Below are positions 26,105 to 35,433 of a DNA stretch of 64,000 nucleotides, piece by piece. Both the position numbers and the translations under genes were made by a program. The stretch spans positions 1-64,000 of the forward strand of contig NZ_CALEJS010000037.1 of the NCBI RefSeq assembly GCF_937898475.1, in the 5' to 3' direction. The DNA is from an uncultured Chitinophaga sp. GTDB taxonomy: Bacteria; Bacteroidota; Bacteroidia; Chitinophagales; Chitinophagaceae. Numbering within the stretch: the first letter of the stretch is position 1; the number at the start of each line of letters is the position of its first letter. The notes under the pieces are model-generated. The model saw nothing but the letters and a program-made list of their open reading frames with translations. It did not search any database and was not told the origin of the DNA.

Positions 26105-26491
26105 TCACGTTTTTCTTTTAAGCAACTTGTACAGGCTCAATGTTTCGAACACGGTATAGACCAGGTACAAGAACATTAATGTAAAAATGGTAGCCCTGCT
26201 CACGTCGGGGCGTTTGATGAGGACGTAGACGGTGATCCCGATCAGGCATAGGAAAAGCTTGCTGAACGTGGATGCATATACCATCCGGATAAAAACATGA
26301 TTATTCGCGGCCGCCAGTCCCTTACGGCTCATGAAATAGGATAACCCCGTTATACCTGCGAGCACCACGTTACCAGCCAGTAGCACAGCATAATGCATGC
26401 CTGCGTCCAGTAAACGGGGTTTTAGAAATATGAACGCTCCATTCAGGATGGAGAAGATAATAATCAGTCTGATAAAAAAACGGTCATTCAT
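26105..26491 (-). CDS. Four-helix membrane protein (AtpI-like position)
   Basis: 128 residues, four predicted membrane helices (FFIRLIIIFSILNGAFIFL; MHYAVLLAGNVVLAGITGL; FSKLFLCLIGITVYVLI; TIFTLMFLYLVYTVFETL) and a basic end (LLKRKT). It overlaps the AtpZ-like gene by eight bases. In many Bacteroidota a protein of this kind sits between AtpZ and the ATP synthase a subunit, so I read it as an AtpI-type accessory. Here no ATP synthase subunit genes follow. Confidence 0.6.
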   Translation of the reverse strand: MNDRFFIRLIIIFSILNGAFIFLKPRLLDAGMHYAVLLAGNVVLAGITGLSYFMSRKGLAAANNHVFIRMVYASTFSKLFLCLIGITVYVLIKRPDVSRATIFTLMFLYLVYTVFETLSLYKLLKRKT

Positions 26492-26729
26492 TCCGCCGGG
26501 TGTCTTTTATAATTTGCCACAAAAGTAGTGTTAAACCCAGTAAAGAAAAAATGATCATGAATACAGGGAATGGCCATCCTGTCCGCTGGTCTATCTTATA
26601 ACCAACGAATATGGCCAGGCCCAGTGTGGCCATCATCTGGAAGGCCAGGCCCGCATACCGTAACAGGAGCTTGTTGCCGTCAGGCTTCTTCTCCTGTAGT
26701 GGCTTCTTCTTTGAAGAAGGACTTTTCAT
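26484..26729 (-). CDS. AtpZ/AtpI-like small membrane protein
   Basis: 81 residues. Lys-rich N-terminus, then two helices (LAFQMMATLGLAIFVGYKID; FPVFMIIFSLLGLTLLLWQII) and a short charged end. The YAGLAFQMMATLGLAIFVGYKID-DQRTGWPFP style pattern is typical of the ATP synthase gene-1 protein AtpZ, implicated in Mg2+ supply or F0 assembly. It overlaps the bactofilin gene by 50 bases, an unusually deep overlap, but no later start preserves the first helix. Confidence 0.75.
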   Translation of the reverse strand: MKSPSSKKKPLQEKKPDGNKLLLRYAGLAFQMMATLGLAIFVGYKIDQRTGWPFPVFMIIFSLLGLTLLLWQIIKDTRRNE

Positions 26730-27123
26730 GTTTGTCTTTCACCCCCTCGTTATCGTCTGCTTCCATGTAGCAACGACCGTTGAACTTGGCAGTAGGCTCC
26801 ATTTCAAAATGAGCGGTGTAAACATCCCCTTTCACAAAGGCGCTGCCTTTCAGGAACAGGAGCTCGTCTACCTTAATAATACCTGTTACTTTTCCCAGGA
26901 TGTCTGCACTCTGGCATACCAGGTCGCCGGTGATCTCTCCTTCCGGACCTACCACGATCTTGGCTTTTGTGGATACCAGGCCATTTACCTGACCATCGAT
27001 TCGGATATCACCTTCGCAAACAATATCACCCTGGATAGAGGTGCCGCTGCCAATGATATTCACATTTGAAGAAGGCAGTATCGCCTTGCTTTCGCTCTTT
27101 GAGTTACGGTTGTTGTTAAACAT
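26680..27123 (-). CDS. Bactofilin (polymer-forming cytoskeletal protein)
   Basis: 147 residues. The central bactofilin beta-helix (about 20-120) shows the repeating pattern NIIGSGTSIQGDIVCEGDI, IDGQVNGLV, KIVVGPEGEITGDLVCQSADILGKVTG, FLKGSAFVKGDVYT. Disordered charged ends flank it. Bactofilins form nucleotide-free filaments that localise envelope-modifying enzymes. The upstream neighbour is a short membrane anchor of the M23-peptidase type, a common functional partner of bactofilins. Confidence 0.93.
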   Translation of the reverse strand: MFNNNRNSKSESKAILPSSNVNIIGSGTSIQGDIVCEGDIRIDGQVNGLVSTKAKIVVGPEGEITGDLVCQSADILGKVTGIIKVDELLFLKGSAFVKGDVYTAHFEMEPTAKFNGRCYMEADDNEGVKDKHEKSFFKEEATTGEEA

Positions 27124-27197
27124 AGGTTTTCAAGTGTTTTGGCTTTTCAATTAATAGGATGAAGTTAAATAAAAATAATTAAATATTATCGATTTAA

Positions 27198-27599
27198 TTA
27201 ATAGGTACTGTTATCAACTTTAGGGACTTTCAGCATGGTGGTGTCTACTTTACCGGTGAAGTCTCCGTTTATGACCTGTTTGATATTATTCAGGTACTGG
27301 TCGCGGGCAATAATTGCATTCTCCAGCGAATCGGTACGTACTTTCAGTTTGATGAATTCCCGGCGCTGCTTAAGATCGCCATAGCCAGGTATATAATAGC
27401 GTAAAGGCGTGAATACCACAGTAGCTACCGAAATGGTGACCAGCAGTACGAACAGCGTACTCAACGCTACGTACACGCTCATCCTCGACAGTTTAAATGA
27501 TGTGACTTCTTCATAGGTATCATCATTCATTATAACCAGGCGGTATTTATGATGTATTCTCCCAAGATCTCTCCCCTTTTTTTTGTTACGCTTAGCCAT
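27198..27599 (-). CDS. Membrane anchor resembling the N-terminus of M23 peptidases, catalytic domain absent
   Basis: 133 residues from ATG 27599; an upstream start at 27629 adds ten unlikely residues. A basic cytoplasmic end (MAKRNKKKGRDLGRIHHKY), one helix (VYVALSTLFVLLVTISVATVVF), then FTPLRYYIPGYGDLKQRRE and a short coiled coil (TDSLENAIIARDQYLNNIKQVINGDF). From memory this is the N-terminal portion of a Bacteroidota M23 (LytM) endopeptidase of about 300 residues. Here it stops at VDNSTY, with no HxH zinc site and only 74 bases to the bactofilin gene. So it is a shortened relative, perhaps a scaffold. Confidence 0.7.
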   Translation of the reverse strand: MAKRNKKKGRDLGRIHHKYRLVIMNDDTYEEVTSFKLSRMSVYVALSTLFVLLVTISVATVVFTPLRYYIPGYGDLKQRREFIKLKVRTDSLENAIIARDQYLNNIKQVINGDFTGKVDTTMLKVPKVDNSTY

Positions 27600-27754
27600 A
27601 TGGTATTTAATCCGGCTAAAATTAAACAATTATATTATAAATAGCAGGTGTAAAAAGGAATTTCTCTCTTCCCCCTTTCGTAAAAAAATAGTCCTATCTT
27701 TAAAATATTTTTTAACATAAAGAGTTATAATAGTAGCCTATACACCCGGCATCC

Positions 27755-30700
27755 ATGAATCGCTATCGGTCATTATTACTATATCTACTTCCCCGCGCTG
27801 TAAGTTTCTTGTTACTCAGTACTGGTCCTTTAGCGGTATCCGCCCAGAGCAAAGATTCGGGCAGCGTTCAGCGAAGAACGCCTGTTAAAACCCAGGTAGT
27901 CCCCAAAGTACAGGACAGAAGGCCTCCCTCTGAAAAGATGGCGGAGAAAAAATTTACCTGGAACCGGCGACTGATGCAGAACCTGGTTACCCGTTATAAT
28001 TATTACTATAACGCCAAGATGAAGCTGGACAATGTTGTAAAGAATGTTGCCAGGCAGGGCCTGGATAATTACAACGACCTGCTGCCCTTTTACCCTTACA
28101 GCCTGCAGGACCTGGGCCTTAACAAGAACGACCTGGATTCTGTGATCATCAAGGCTTCTGTGGGTATCCAGATACATGACCCCCGCGGCAAATGGATAGA
28201 TGACTGCTACCTGCTGATAGGCCGCGCCTACTTTTACAAAAGCGACTGGGAGAATGCGCAGAAAACCTTCCAGTTCATGAACATCGCTTTTGCCCCCAAG
28301 AAAAAGACGGACTATACCACCGTGATAGGCTCCAACGAAAATGACCAGATCTCCGTGGCCACCAAAGAGAAAAGAAAAGGCATCTTTGGCAAGGTGAAAC
28401 ATAAAAAGGCGCGTAACGATGCATTCCTGTGGAGTGCCAGAACGCTGCTGGAACAGAAAGAATATGACCAGGTGCAGGGCCTGCTTAACCTGCTGGACGC
28501 TGACCCTAACTTTCCGCGGCGCCTGGATGGCGACCTGGCAGAGGTACGGGCCTACAGCCATTATAAGCAGGGCCGTTATGCAGAGACCATCAACCCGCTG
28601 CGCGAAGCCATTAAGGAGAGCGATAACCGGGAATCCCGCGCCAGGATGTCTTTCATACTGGGCCAGCTGTACGCCCGCCAGGCAAAAGCTGATTCTGCCA
28701 TGGCCATGTTCAGGAAGGTGATCCGCCAGAAACCCGATCCCATGATGGATTTCCAGGCGCGCATCCAGATAGCCCAGCTGAACGTGCAGGGCGGAAACGG
28801 CACACTGGAACAGAGCCTGGCCGCATTACGCTCCATGCTGAAGAAAGAACGTTTCATCCCCTACCGCGACGCTATCTATTATACCATGGCTACCCTTAGC
28901 GCGCCCTCCAACCAGGAGGCCGCCCTGGGTTTCCTGCAGCAATCACTGAAACAACCCAGCGACAACCCGGTACAGAAAGCGCTTTCCTTTAAAGCGGTGG
29001 CCGATATATATTACAGCCAGCGTAAATACCAGCTGGCCCGGAATTTTTATGACAGCACCGCCGCCGTAATGCCCCCTGAATTTGCGGATGCAAACCTGGT
29101 AAATGTACGCAAAGCCGTGCTGGGCGATGTGGCAGACCGGGTAACCGCCATTCAGCGGGAAGACAGCCTGCAGTGGATAGCCGCCATGCCCGAGACCTCC
29201 CGCCAGGCCTTCCTGGAGCAGATGGCCGCCAACATCCGGAAAGCGGCAGAAGAAGACCGCAGGAAAGCGGCCAAAGCGCTGGCAGGACAGGAAGAGGATA
29301 ATAACAGTTTTAATAACGCACTGGCCATGAACAACCCCTTCGGCGGTAACGGCCCCCGCAACGGCGCCAATACCAACGATCAGGGCGACTGGTATTTCTA
29401 TAATAATGCCAGCAAGGCATCCGGTTATTCAGAGTTCAAACGCCGCTGGGGCAACCGCCAGGCTGCCGATAACTGGCGCAGAAGTCAGCAGAACACCATC
29501 AACCTGGCCAATAACCAGCCGCTGACCGACCAGGTAAGCGACTCGCTGCTGACCGGCGAGGTGGCAGGCGCCAAAACCGTTCCGCCGGACAGCGTAACGG
29601 CGCAGAGCCTGGGCGCAGATCTTCCGCTGACGCCCGAAAAACTGGAGCAATCCAGGACCGTGCAGATGGACGCCTGGTTTGATCTCGGTAAACTATACCA
29701 CGATAAACTGGACGATACCCAGCTGGCCATTGATGCGTATGACAGCCTGCTGCTGAAATTCCCCGACCATCCGCGTAAACCGGAAGTGCTGTACTCCCTT
29801 TACGTATGGCATAGCAGCCTGAAAGACCATACAGCGCAGGCAGACCGGTATAAAAATATGGTGCTGACCCAGTACGGCAACACCAACTTTGCCAATATCA
29901 TTAAGTTCGGCGCCCTGCAGGACGTGGATGCTGATCGTAAAAAACAGATCTCCACGGCTTACGACGCTGCCTACACCGCCTACCGAACAGGTAATTACGA
30001 ACTGGCGCTGGAGCGTAAACGCCAGGCAGATTCTACTTTCGGCTTCAACTACTTGGCCCCCAAATTTGATATGCTGGAGGCCATGATCATTGTAAAAACA
30101 GATACTACCGATGCACTGACAGACTCCCTGTTCCTGGGTAAAAGGGCTGTGGAGGCAGTGATGAATAAATACCCCGGCGATGAAGGCATCCATGCCCAGG
30201 CCCAGGCCCTGCTGGACGCCCTGAACCGAAAAAAAGACCTGGTGGCTTACCTGGCACAGCTGCAGATACAGAAAAGGGATTCCGGCGGCACCATGGTGGA
30301 TGAGGATGTTTCCATCCGCTACCCCTGGCAAACGCCCAAGCCGCAGCTGGACTCTGCCACGCTGAAAACCGCGGCGCCCGGCGCAGCACCCGTTATCGCC
30401 GGCAATGTAACCGCCACACCGCCGCCACCCATGACGGTAACGGCCCCTCCCCCGCCACCCAAACCCGTAACGCCGTATAAGCTGAGCGCCACCAACCCGC
30501 ATTTTGTGGTGCTGTCTTTCCAGAAAGTGTCAAAAGCCCTGCTGGATGAAGGCCTGGAACAGTTTACCCGTTACAACGCCAGCAAACATGCGGCAGACAA
30601 GATAGAGGTGGGCAGCTTTGTGCTGTCGCCCACGGAGGTAATGCTGGTGTTCCGCCTGTTCCCGGATGAGAACAAGGCCCTGGACTATTTTGATGAAATA

Positions 30701-30853
30701 AGGGAAGCGGCGCCTACTGATATTATTCCACGTATCCGCCCAACAGATTATAGTATGTTCGTTATATCCAGGGACAACTTCATTTTGCTGAACAGCACCA
30801 AGGACCTGCAGGGATACCGGGAATTTTTTGACAAGAACTATATTACGCAGTAA
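27755..30853 (+). CDS. porW: PorW/SprE-like tetratricopeptide protein of type IX secretion
   Basis: 1032 residues. Signal peptide (about 1-31, ending AVSAQS; no lipobox Cys) followed by long TPR arrays: NLVTRYNYYYNAKMKLDNV, DDCYLLIGRAYFYKSDWENA, KQGRYAETINPLREAI, DLGKLYHDKLDDTQLAIDAY. These match SprE/PorW, a T9SS component needed for gliding and secretion. A Pro-rich linker (PPPPMTVTAPPPPPKP, about 888-905) leads to a C-terminal domain. A T9SS cargo (56875-58485) confirms the pathway in this genome. Single-gene unit. Confidence 0.8.
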   Translation: MNRYRSLLLYLLPRAVSFLLLSTGPLAVSAQSKDSGSVQRRTPVKTQVVPKVQDRRPPSEKMAEKKFTWNRRLMQNLVTRYNYYYNAKMKLDNVVKNVARQGLDNYNDLLPFYPYSLQDLGLNKNDLDSVIIKASVGIQIHDPRGKWIDDCYLLIGRAYFYKSDWENAQKTFQFMNIAFAPKKKTDYTTVIGSNENDQISVATKEKRKGIFGKVKHKKARNDAFLWSARTLLEQKEYDQVQGLLNLLDADPNFPRRLDGDLAEVRAYSHYKQGRYAETINPLREAIKESDNRESRARMSFILGQLYARQAKADSAMAMFRKVIRQKPDPMMDFQARIQIAQLNVQGGNGTLEQSLAALRSMLKKERFIPYRDAIYYTMATLSAPSNQEAALGFLQQSLKQPSDNPVQKALSFKAVADIYYSQRKYQLARNFYDSTAAVMPPEFADANLVNVRKAVLGDVADRVTAIQREDSLQWIAAMPETSRQAFLEQMAANIRKAAEEDRRKAAKALAGQEEDNNSFNNALAMNNPFGGNGPRNGANTNDQGDWYFYNNASKASGYSEFKRRWGNRQAADNWRRSQQNTINLANNQPLTDQVSDSLLTGEVAGAKTVPPDSVTAQSLGADLPLTPEKLEQSRTVQMDAWFDLGKLYHDKLDDTQLAIDAYDSLLLKFPDHPRKPEVLYSLYVWHSSLKDHTAQADRYKNMVLTQYGNTNFANIIKFGALQDVDADRKKQISTAYDAAYTAYRTGNYELALERKRQADSTFGFNYLAPKFDMLEAMIIVKTDTTDALTDSLFLGKRAVEAVMNKYPGDEGIHAQAQALLDALNRKKDLVAYLAQLQIQKRDSGGTMVDEDVSIRYPWQTPKPQLDSATLKTAAPGAAPVIAGNVTATPPPPMTVTAPPPPPKPVTPYKLSATNPHFVVLSFQKVSKALLDEGLEQFTRYNASKHAADKIEVGSFVLSPTEVMLVFRLFPDENKALDYFDEIREAAPTDIIPRIRPTDYSMFVISRDNFILLNSTKDLQGYREFFDKNYITQ

Positions 30854-30923
30854 GCCCATTTGAACAGCCGCCTGGCAGACGGAAAGGAAGTAATAAAGCA
30901 CCGGGGGGACTTGGTACGAAATT

Positions 30924-30950
30924 AGCGTTCTATACTTTATAAGGAACGCT
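30924..30950 (+). terminator. Hairpin after the PorW-like gene
   Basis: AGCGTTC (30924-30930) pairs with GAACGCT (30944-30950), with a further TATA/TATA pair inside. GACTTTAGTT follows. A weak T-run makes this a moderate candidate. Confidence 0.5.
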
Positions 30951-31091
30951 GACTTTAGTTCAATTTATAATTTGTAATTAACTAATCCGTAATCAAACAT
31001 TCCTAAGGCCCTGTTAAATTGGGGCCAAATCCTGGCAAATTTTCATAGTTTTGCCTGATTGTTGCACTTAATTTATTTATAATATTATCTG

Positions 31092-33479
31092 ATGAAACGA
31101 TCCGTAAAAATACTGTGGATAGTGGTTTTGGGTGGATTGGGGTTCTTTTTGCTATTAGTGTTACTGATTAACTTCCGGATCATTGGCAATATGCCTTCCA
31201 TGGAAGAACTGGAAAACCCGAGAGCATCCCTTGCCTCTGAAGTGATCGCAGAAGACGGCACCATACTAGGGAAGTACTATTCTGTAGACCGTTCCAGCTC
31301 TGATTATAACGAGATTTCCAAAAATGTGATCAACGCCCTGATCGCTACGGAAGACGAGCGGTTCTATAAACACTCCGGTATTGATGCCCGCAGTACCATT
31401 GCCATCCCCTTTTACCTGATGGTGGGTAAAAAACGCGGATCCAGCACCATTACCCAGCAGCTGGCCCTGAACCTGCAGCAGGATAACACCGGCAACCTGC
31501 GCGCCACCAACCCGGTGAAACGTGCTTTCCAGAAGCTGCAGGAATGGCTGATCGCTGTGCGGCTGGAACGGAATTTCACCAAGCAGGAGATCATCACGCT
31601 GTACCTGAACACCGTAGCCTTTGGCGATAACGTATATGGTATTGAAAATGGCGCGCGTACCTTTTTCAGCAAAGATGCCGCCCATCTTTCCATAGAAGAA
31701 GCGGCCACCCTGGTGGGTATGCTGAAAGGTAATACCGTGTTCAACCCGCGCCGCAATCCCGCCGCCTCCCTGTCCCGCCGTAATACGGTGATAGAGCAGA
31801 TGGAGAAGAACGGCTACATCACGGCTGCGGAAGCCACCAGCGCCAAGAGCAAGCCCATTGTACTGCGTTATAACAAGATAGATCACAATAAAGGACCGGC
31901 TCCTTATTTCCGCGAAGTGCTGCGCGATGAGCTGAAAGCATGGTGCAAGGACCATAAAAAGGCCGATGGATCTGAATATAACCTGTACCGCGACGGATTA
32001 AAGATCTATACCACGATCAATCCCCGTATGCAGCTGTATGCAGAAGAAGCAGTGTCCAAACACCTGAAAGACCTGCAAAAGGTATTCTCCGCCCAGAACA
32101 ACATCAAAACCGGCAGCGCCTGGAAGCCCTGGCAGAAATACCTGGACCGTTATGTAAAAGAATCTGAACGCTACAGGAGCATGAAAGAAGATGAAGCTTC
32201 TGATGCAGAGATACAAAAGGCATTCAAAACGCCCACCAAAATGAAGGTGTTTGCCTGGAGAAGCCTGATGGACCCGGCCCTGAACGAGATAGACACTGTG
32301 ATGACACCGCTGGACTCCATTAAATATATGCGCGCCGTTTTACAGGCCGGCTTTATGGCTATGGACCCTGAGAGCGGTGAAGTAAAAGCCTGGGTAGGCG
32401 GTCCGGATTTCCGTTATTTCAAGAACGACCACGTAGCCAAAACCCGCAGGCAGGTGGGTTCTACCTTTAAGCCCTTCCTGTATTGCTTTGCCATCATGAA
32501 CGGTATGTCGCCCAATACCATGTTGCCCAATGAGCCTATCACCATTGGCGACTGGACACTGACCCGCAACTCTGAGGGTAGCGTAGGCGGCACCATTACC
32601 ATGGCAGGGGCGCTGGCCCGTTCACTGAACCTGGTATCTGCCTATTTGATCAAACAGCTGGGCGCCAAGGCATTTGCTGATTTTGCCAAAAATAAGATCG
32701 GCTTTACCAGTGAGATCCCGCCGTACCCTTCCATTGCGCTGGGTACACCGGAAATATCCCTGTATGAAATGCTGCAGGCTTATACCATGTTCCCGGGCAG
32801 GGGCTTTATCTCCAAACCTATTTACATTACGCGTATAGAAGACCGTAACGGTAACATACTGCAGACATTTGCCCCTGAAAAACGGGAGGTGATCAGCGAA
32901 AATGAAGCCTATACGATGGTGAAGATGATGGAGGGCGTGGTGGGTCCCGGCGGTACGGGTGCGCGTATGCGTTTCCGTTATAAGATGGAAGGCGAGATGG
33001 CAGGTAAGACCGGTACCACCAACGACAATACCGATGGCTGGTTCCTGGGCTATACCCCCCAGCTGCTGGCAGGCGCCTGGGTAGGTTGTGAAAACAACTT
33101 CCTGCGCTTTAACACCACCGCCGTTGGTCAGGGCGCCAACACCGGACTGCCGATATGGGCTTATTTCATGCAGAAAGTATATGCAGATAAAACACTGAAG
33201 ATTGACAGCAAGTCGCAGTTCCCCATTCCCGCTACCCTGCATAATGATATTTACCTGAACTACGATTCTAACGTACAACCCGGGGCAGAAGCGGAAGATG
33301 TAGGATCCGGCAGCGCCAGCGATTATATTGATGTAACGCAGTATGGCGAAGAAGCGGCTCCGGAACCGAAGAAGGAAGAACATAAAGAAAAGGAGAAAGA
33401 GAACGAAAAGAAAGATCATAAGCAGGAACAGCCTACACCGAAAGCCACTTATAACCCACCTCCCAAAAAGGACAATTAA
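31092..33479 (+). CDS. Penicillin-binding protein 1A (bifunctional)
   Basis: 795 residues; class A PBP that polymerises and cross-links peptidoglycan. One N-terminal helix, then a GT51 glycosyltransferase (catalytic region ATEDERFYKHSGIDARS; GSSTITQQLALNL), and the transpeptidase with all three motifs: STFK (Ser457, Lys460), SLN (Ser511-Asn513) and KTGTTN (from Lys639). The last 60 residues are disordered and charged (EPKKEEHKEKEKENEKKDHKQ), a Lys/Glu tail. Followed by a perfect bidirectional terminator shared with yidC. Confidence 0.95.
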   Translation: MKRSVKILWIVVLGGLGFFLLLVLLINFRIIGNMPSMEELENPRASLASEVIAEDGTILGKYYSVDRSSSDYNEISKNVINALIATEDERFYKHSGIDARSTIAIPFYLMVGKKRGSSTITQQLALNLQQDNTGNLRATNPVKRAFQKLQEWLIAVRLERNFTKQEIITLYLNTVAFGDNVYGIENGARTFFSKDAAHLSIEEAATLVGMLKGNTVFNPRRNPAASLSRRNTVIEQMEKNGYITAAEATSAKSKPIVLRYNKIDHNKGPAPYFREVLRDELKAWCKDHKKADGSEYNLYRDGLKIYTTINPRMQLYAEEAVSKHLKDLQKVFSAQNNIKTGSAWKPWQKYLDRYVKESERYRSMKEDEASDAEIQKAFKTPTKMKVFAWRSLMDPALNEIDTVMTPLDSIKYMRAVLQAGFMAMDPESGEVKAWVGGPDFRYFKNDHVAKTRRQVGSTFKPFLYCFAIMNGMSPNTMLPNEPITIGDWTLTRNSEGSVGGTITMAGALARSLNLVSAYLIKQLGAKAFADFAKNKIGFTSEIPPYPSIALGTPEISLYEMLQAYTMFPGRGFISKPIYITRIEDRNGNILQTFAPEKREVISENEAYTMVKMMEGVVGPGGTGARMRFRYKMEGEMAGKTGTTNDNTDGWFLGYTPQLLAGAWVGCENNFLRFNTTAVGQGANTGLPIWAYFMQKVYADKTLKIDSKSQFPIPATLHNDIYLNYDSNVQPGAEAEDVGSGSASDYIDVTQYGEEAAPEPKKEEHKEKEKENEKKDHKQEQPTPKATYNPPPKKDN

Positions 33480-33499
33480 ACAATAATAAAAGCATTAAT

Positions 33500-33538
33500 A
33501 AAAAAAGGACGCGGAGATGATCTCCGCGTCCTTTTTTT
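33500..33538. terminator. Bidirectional intrinsic terminator
   Basis: A perfect 18-bp stem (33500-33517 with 33521-33538) has a GC-rich core GGACGCGGAGA and seven A/T pairs at its base, around a three-base loop. It serves the convergent PBP1A and yidC genes. Confidence 0.95.
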
Positions 33539-33557
33539 ATTATCGATGCTTTACTTT

Positions 33558-35390
33558 TTATTTCTTCTTTCCTGAAGAGCGTTGCTGCATTTCCTGCTGG
33601 CGTTTCTGCATGTCTTCCAGGCGCTCCTGCCATTTGGATTTTGACACCGGCTTCTTCTTGTTCTCCTGGATCTGAGCGTGGATCTTGTCGTGGTTGATCA
33701 CAAATGTCTGTAACACCCACTGTAAGGCGATACTGATCACGTTAGACAGGAAGTAATAGAAGGTAAGGGCGGCGGCTGTACGGTTAAAGATGCCCAGCAG
33801 CATGATCGGGAAGATGTAGGGCATATATTTCATCACCGGGTTGCTCTGATCGGCCATACCACGGTTGTAGAAGGCCAGGATCAAGCTGGTAGCCGTCATC
33901 AGCAGGGTGAAAAGGCTGATGTGATTACCATAGAACGGCACGGTGAAGGGCAGGTTCAGGATAGAATCGTAGGTAGAGAGGTCTTTTGCCCACAGGAAGC
34001 TTTCCTGCCTCAGCTCAATGGAGGACGGGAAGAAGCTATACATGGCTACCAGGATAGGCAGCTGCAGCAGGGCAGGCAAACATCCGCCCAAAGGATTCAC
34101 ACCTGCGCTCTTGAAGAGCTTCATCTGTTCCATACCGAAAGCCTGCTGGTCGTCGCCATGTTTTTTGCGCAGTTCGTCCAGCTCCGGTTTCAGCACTTTC
34201 ATCTTAGCCTGAGATACATAGCTCTGGTAAGTGAAAGGCGCTATGATAAGACGGATAAATACGGTGAGCAGTATAATGATGATTCCGTAGTTGCCAATAA
34301 AGCCGCTCAGGAAGTTGAACACGGGGATGATGATCCACTTGTTCACATACTTTACGAAGGCAAAGATACCTGAGCCGAGGGGGATGATATTTTCCAGGCC
34401 GATATCGAAGGACTTCAGCGTTTTATAGTGGTTAGGGCCGTAATAGATCTCTATCGGGAAGCTGAAATCGTGTGCACGGCTGTACGGGATTTCTATGGTG
34501 GTAAATGTTTGGCCTACGATATTACCGCTCTGCGGCACTTTGGTATTCACTTCTGCCCCTGCAAAAGGCGTTTTGCGGGCAATGAAGGAAATATTGAAGA
34601 ACTGCTGTTTTACGCTGAGCCACTGTTGCTGACCTTCCAGTTTTTCCTGGCTGGTGCGCTGCAGGGTGAAGTAATCGCGTTTACCATCGGTGAACTGGTA
34701 GTGCACCTGGTTGTTCATGCGTTCGTTCTCCATATCCAGCTCCTGCTTGTGCTGTTCCCAGTTCCACTGCAGGGTGAGGGTTTTCTGCGAAGCAGGCAGC
34801 ACGTTTTCCAGTCCTACGCCATGGATGGTATAATCTACGGTATAGTTACCCGGTTTCAGGGTGTAGACCAGCTCCAGGTATTCTTCGGGCGTAACGGCTA
34901 CGCGGTAGGTAAGGGTCTGGCTGCCATCTGCCTGGCGCTGTACCGGTGAAGCGGTAAAGAACAGGTCAGCGGTATTTAAGGTATGATTATTTACCGGCAG
35001 CTGAAGGGAGAGGCGGTTAAAGGAACCGTTCACCAGGATCAGCGGGTCGCCGTCGGAGGTTTTAAAATCTTTCAGCTGTACTGTTTCGGGCTGACCGCCT
35101 TTATTGGTAAAGGTAATCTTAACCAGTTCGTTCTCCAGTACGGTTTGCTGAGGGGTACCGGTGGCGGCGGCGGCAAAGGCGCCATATTCGCCGGCCAGCT
35201 GGGCGGAGTCTGGCGCCGCAGCGGCAGTGCCCGCGGTATCAGTAAGTATTTTCGGCTTATTAAGGTTAGCTATGGAATCCTGCCGGGCTTTTTCTCTCAG
35301 GGATTTTACCTGCTGTTTCTGGTTGAAGATAATATACCCCACCAGCAAAACACCTAACAGGATAAAACCAATGACCGAATTTCTGTCCAT
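33558..35390 (-). CDS. yidC: Membrane protein insertase YidC
   Basis: 610 residues, the Gram-negative type. N-terminal helix (GFILLGVLLVGYIIF), a large periplasmic beta-sandwich (about 60-345, TNKGGQPETVQLKDFKTSDGD), then the conserved five-helix core (NYGIIIILLTVFIRLIIAPFTYQSY; MYSFFPSSIELRQESFLWAKDLSTYDSI; YMPYIFPIMLLGIFNRTAAAL) and a basic ribosome-binding tail (KSKWQERLEDMQKRQQEMQQ). The Arg in FIRLIIAP is the family's groove arginine. It inserts proteins with or without SecYEG. The gap upstream of its start carries a long repeat and pyrG. Confidence 0.95.
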   Translation of the reverse strand: MDRNSVIGFILLGVLLVGYIIFNQKQQVKSLREKARQDSIANLNKPKILTDTAGTAAAAPDSAQLAGEYGAFAAAATGTPQQTVLENELVKITFTNKGGQPETVQLKDFKTSDGDPLILVNGSFNRLSLQLPVNNHTLNTADLFFTASPVQRQADGSQTLTYRVAVTPEEYLELVYTLKPGNYTVDYTIHGVGLENVLPASQKTLTLQWNWEQHKQELDMENERMNNQVHYQFTDGKRDYFTLQRTSQEKLEGQQQWLSVKQQFFNISFIARKTPFAGAEVNTKVPQSGNIVGQTFTTIEIPYSRAHDFSFPIEIYYGPNHYKTLKSFDIGLENIIPLGSGIFAFVKYVNKWIIIPVFNFLSGFIGNYGIIIILLTVFIRLIIAPFTYQSYVSQAKMKVLKPELDELRKKHGDDQQAFGMEQMKLFKSAGVNPLGGCLPALLQLPILVAMYSFFPSSIELRQESFLWAKDLSTYDSILNLPFTVPFYGNHISLFTLLMTATSLILAFYNRGMADQSNPVMKYMPYIFPIMLLGIFNRTAAALTFYYFLSNVISIALQWVLQTFVINHDKIHAQIQENKKKPVSKSKWQERLEDMQKRQQEMQQRSSGKKK

Positions 35391-35433
35391 GAAATGAATT
35401 AAAATTTAGGCAGCAAAGGTAGTGAAAAGAAAT

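Noticed and set aside
29693..30502. 269-codon open frame opposite the PorW-like gene
   Set aside because: Gly/Arg/His-rich low-complexity start; complementary to TPR codons.
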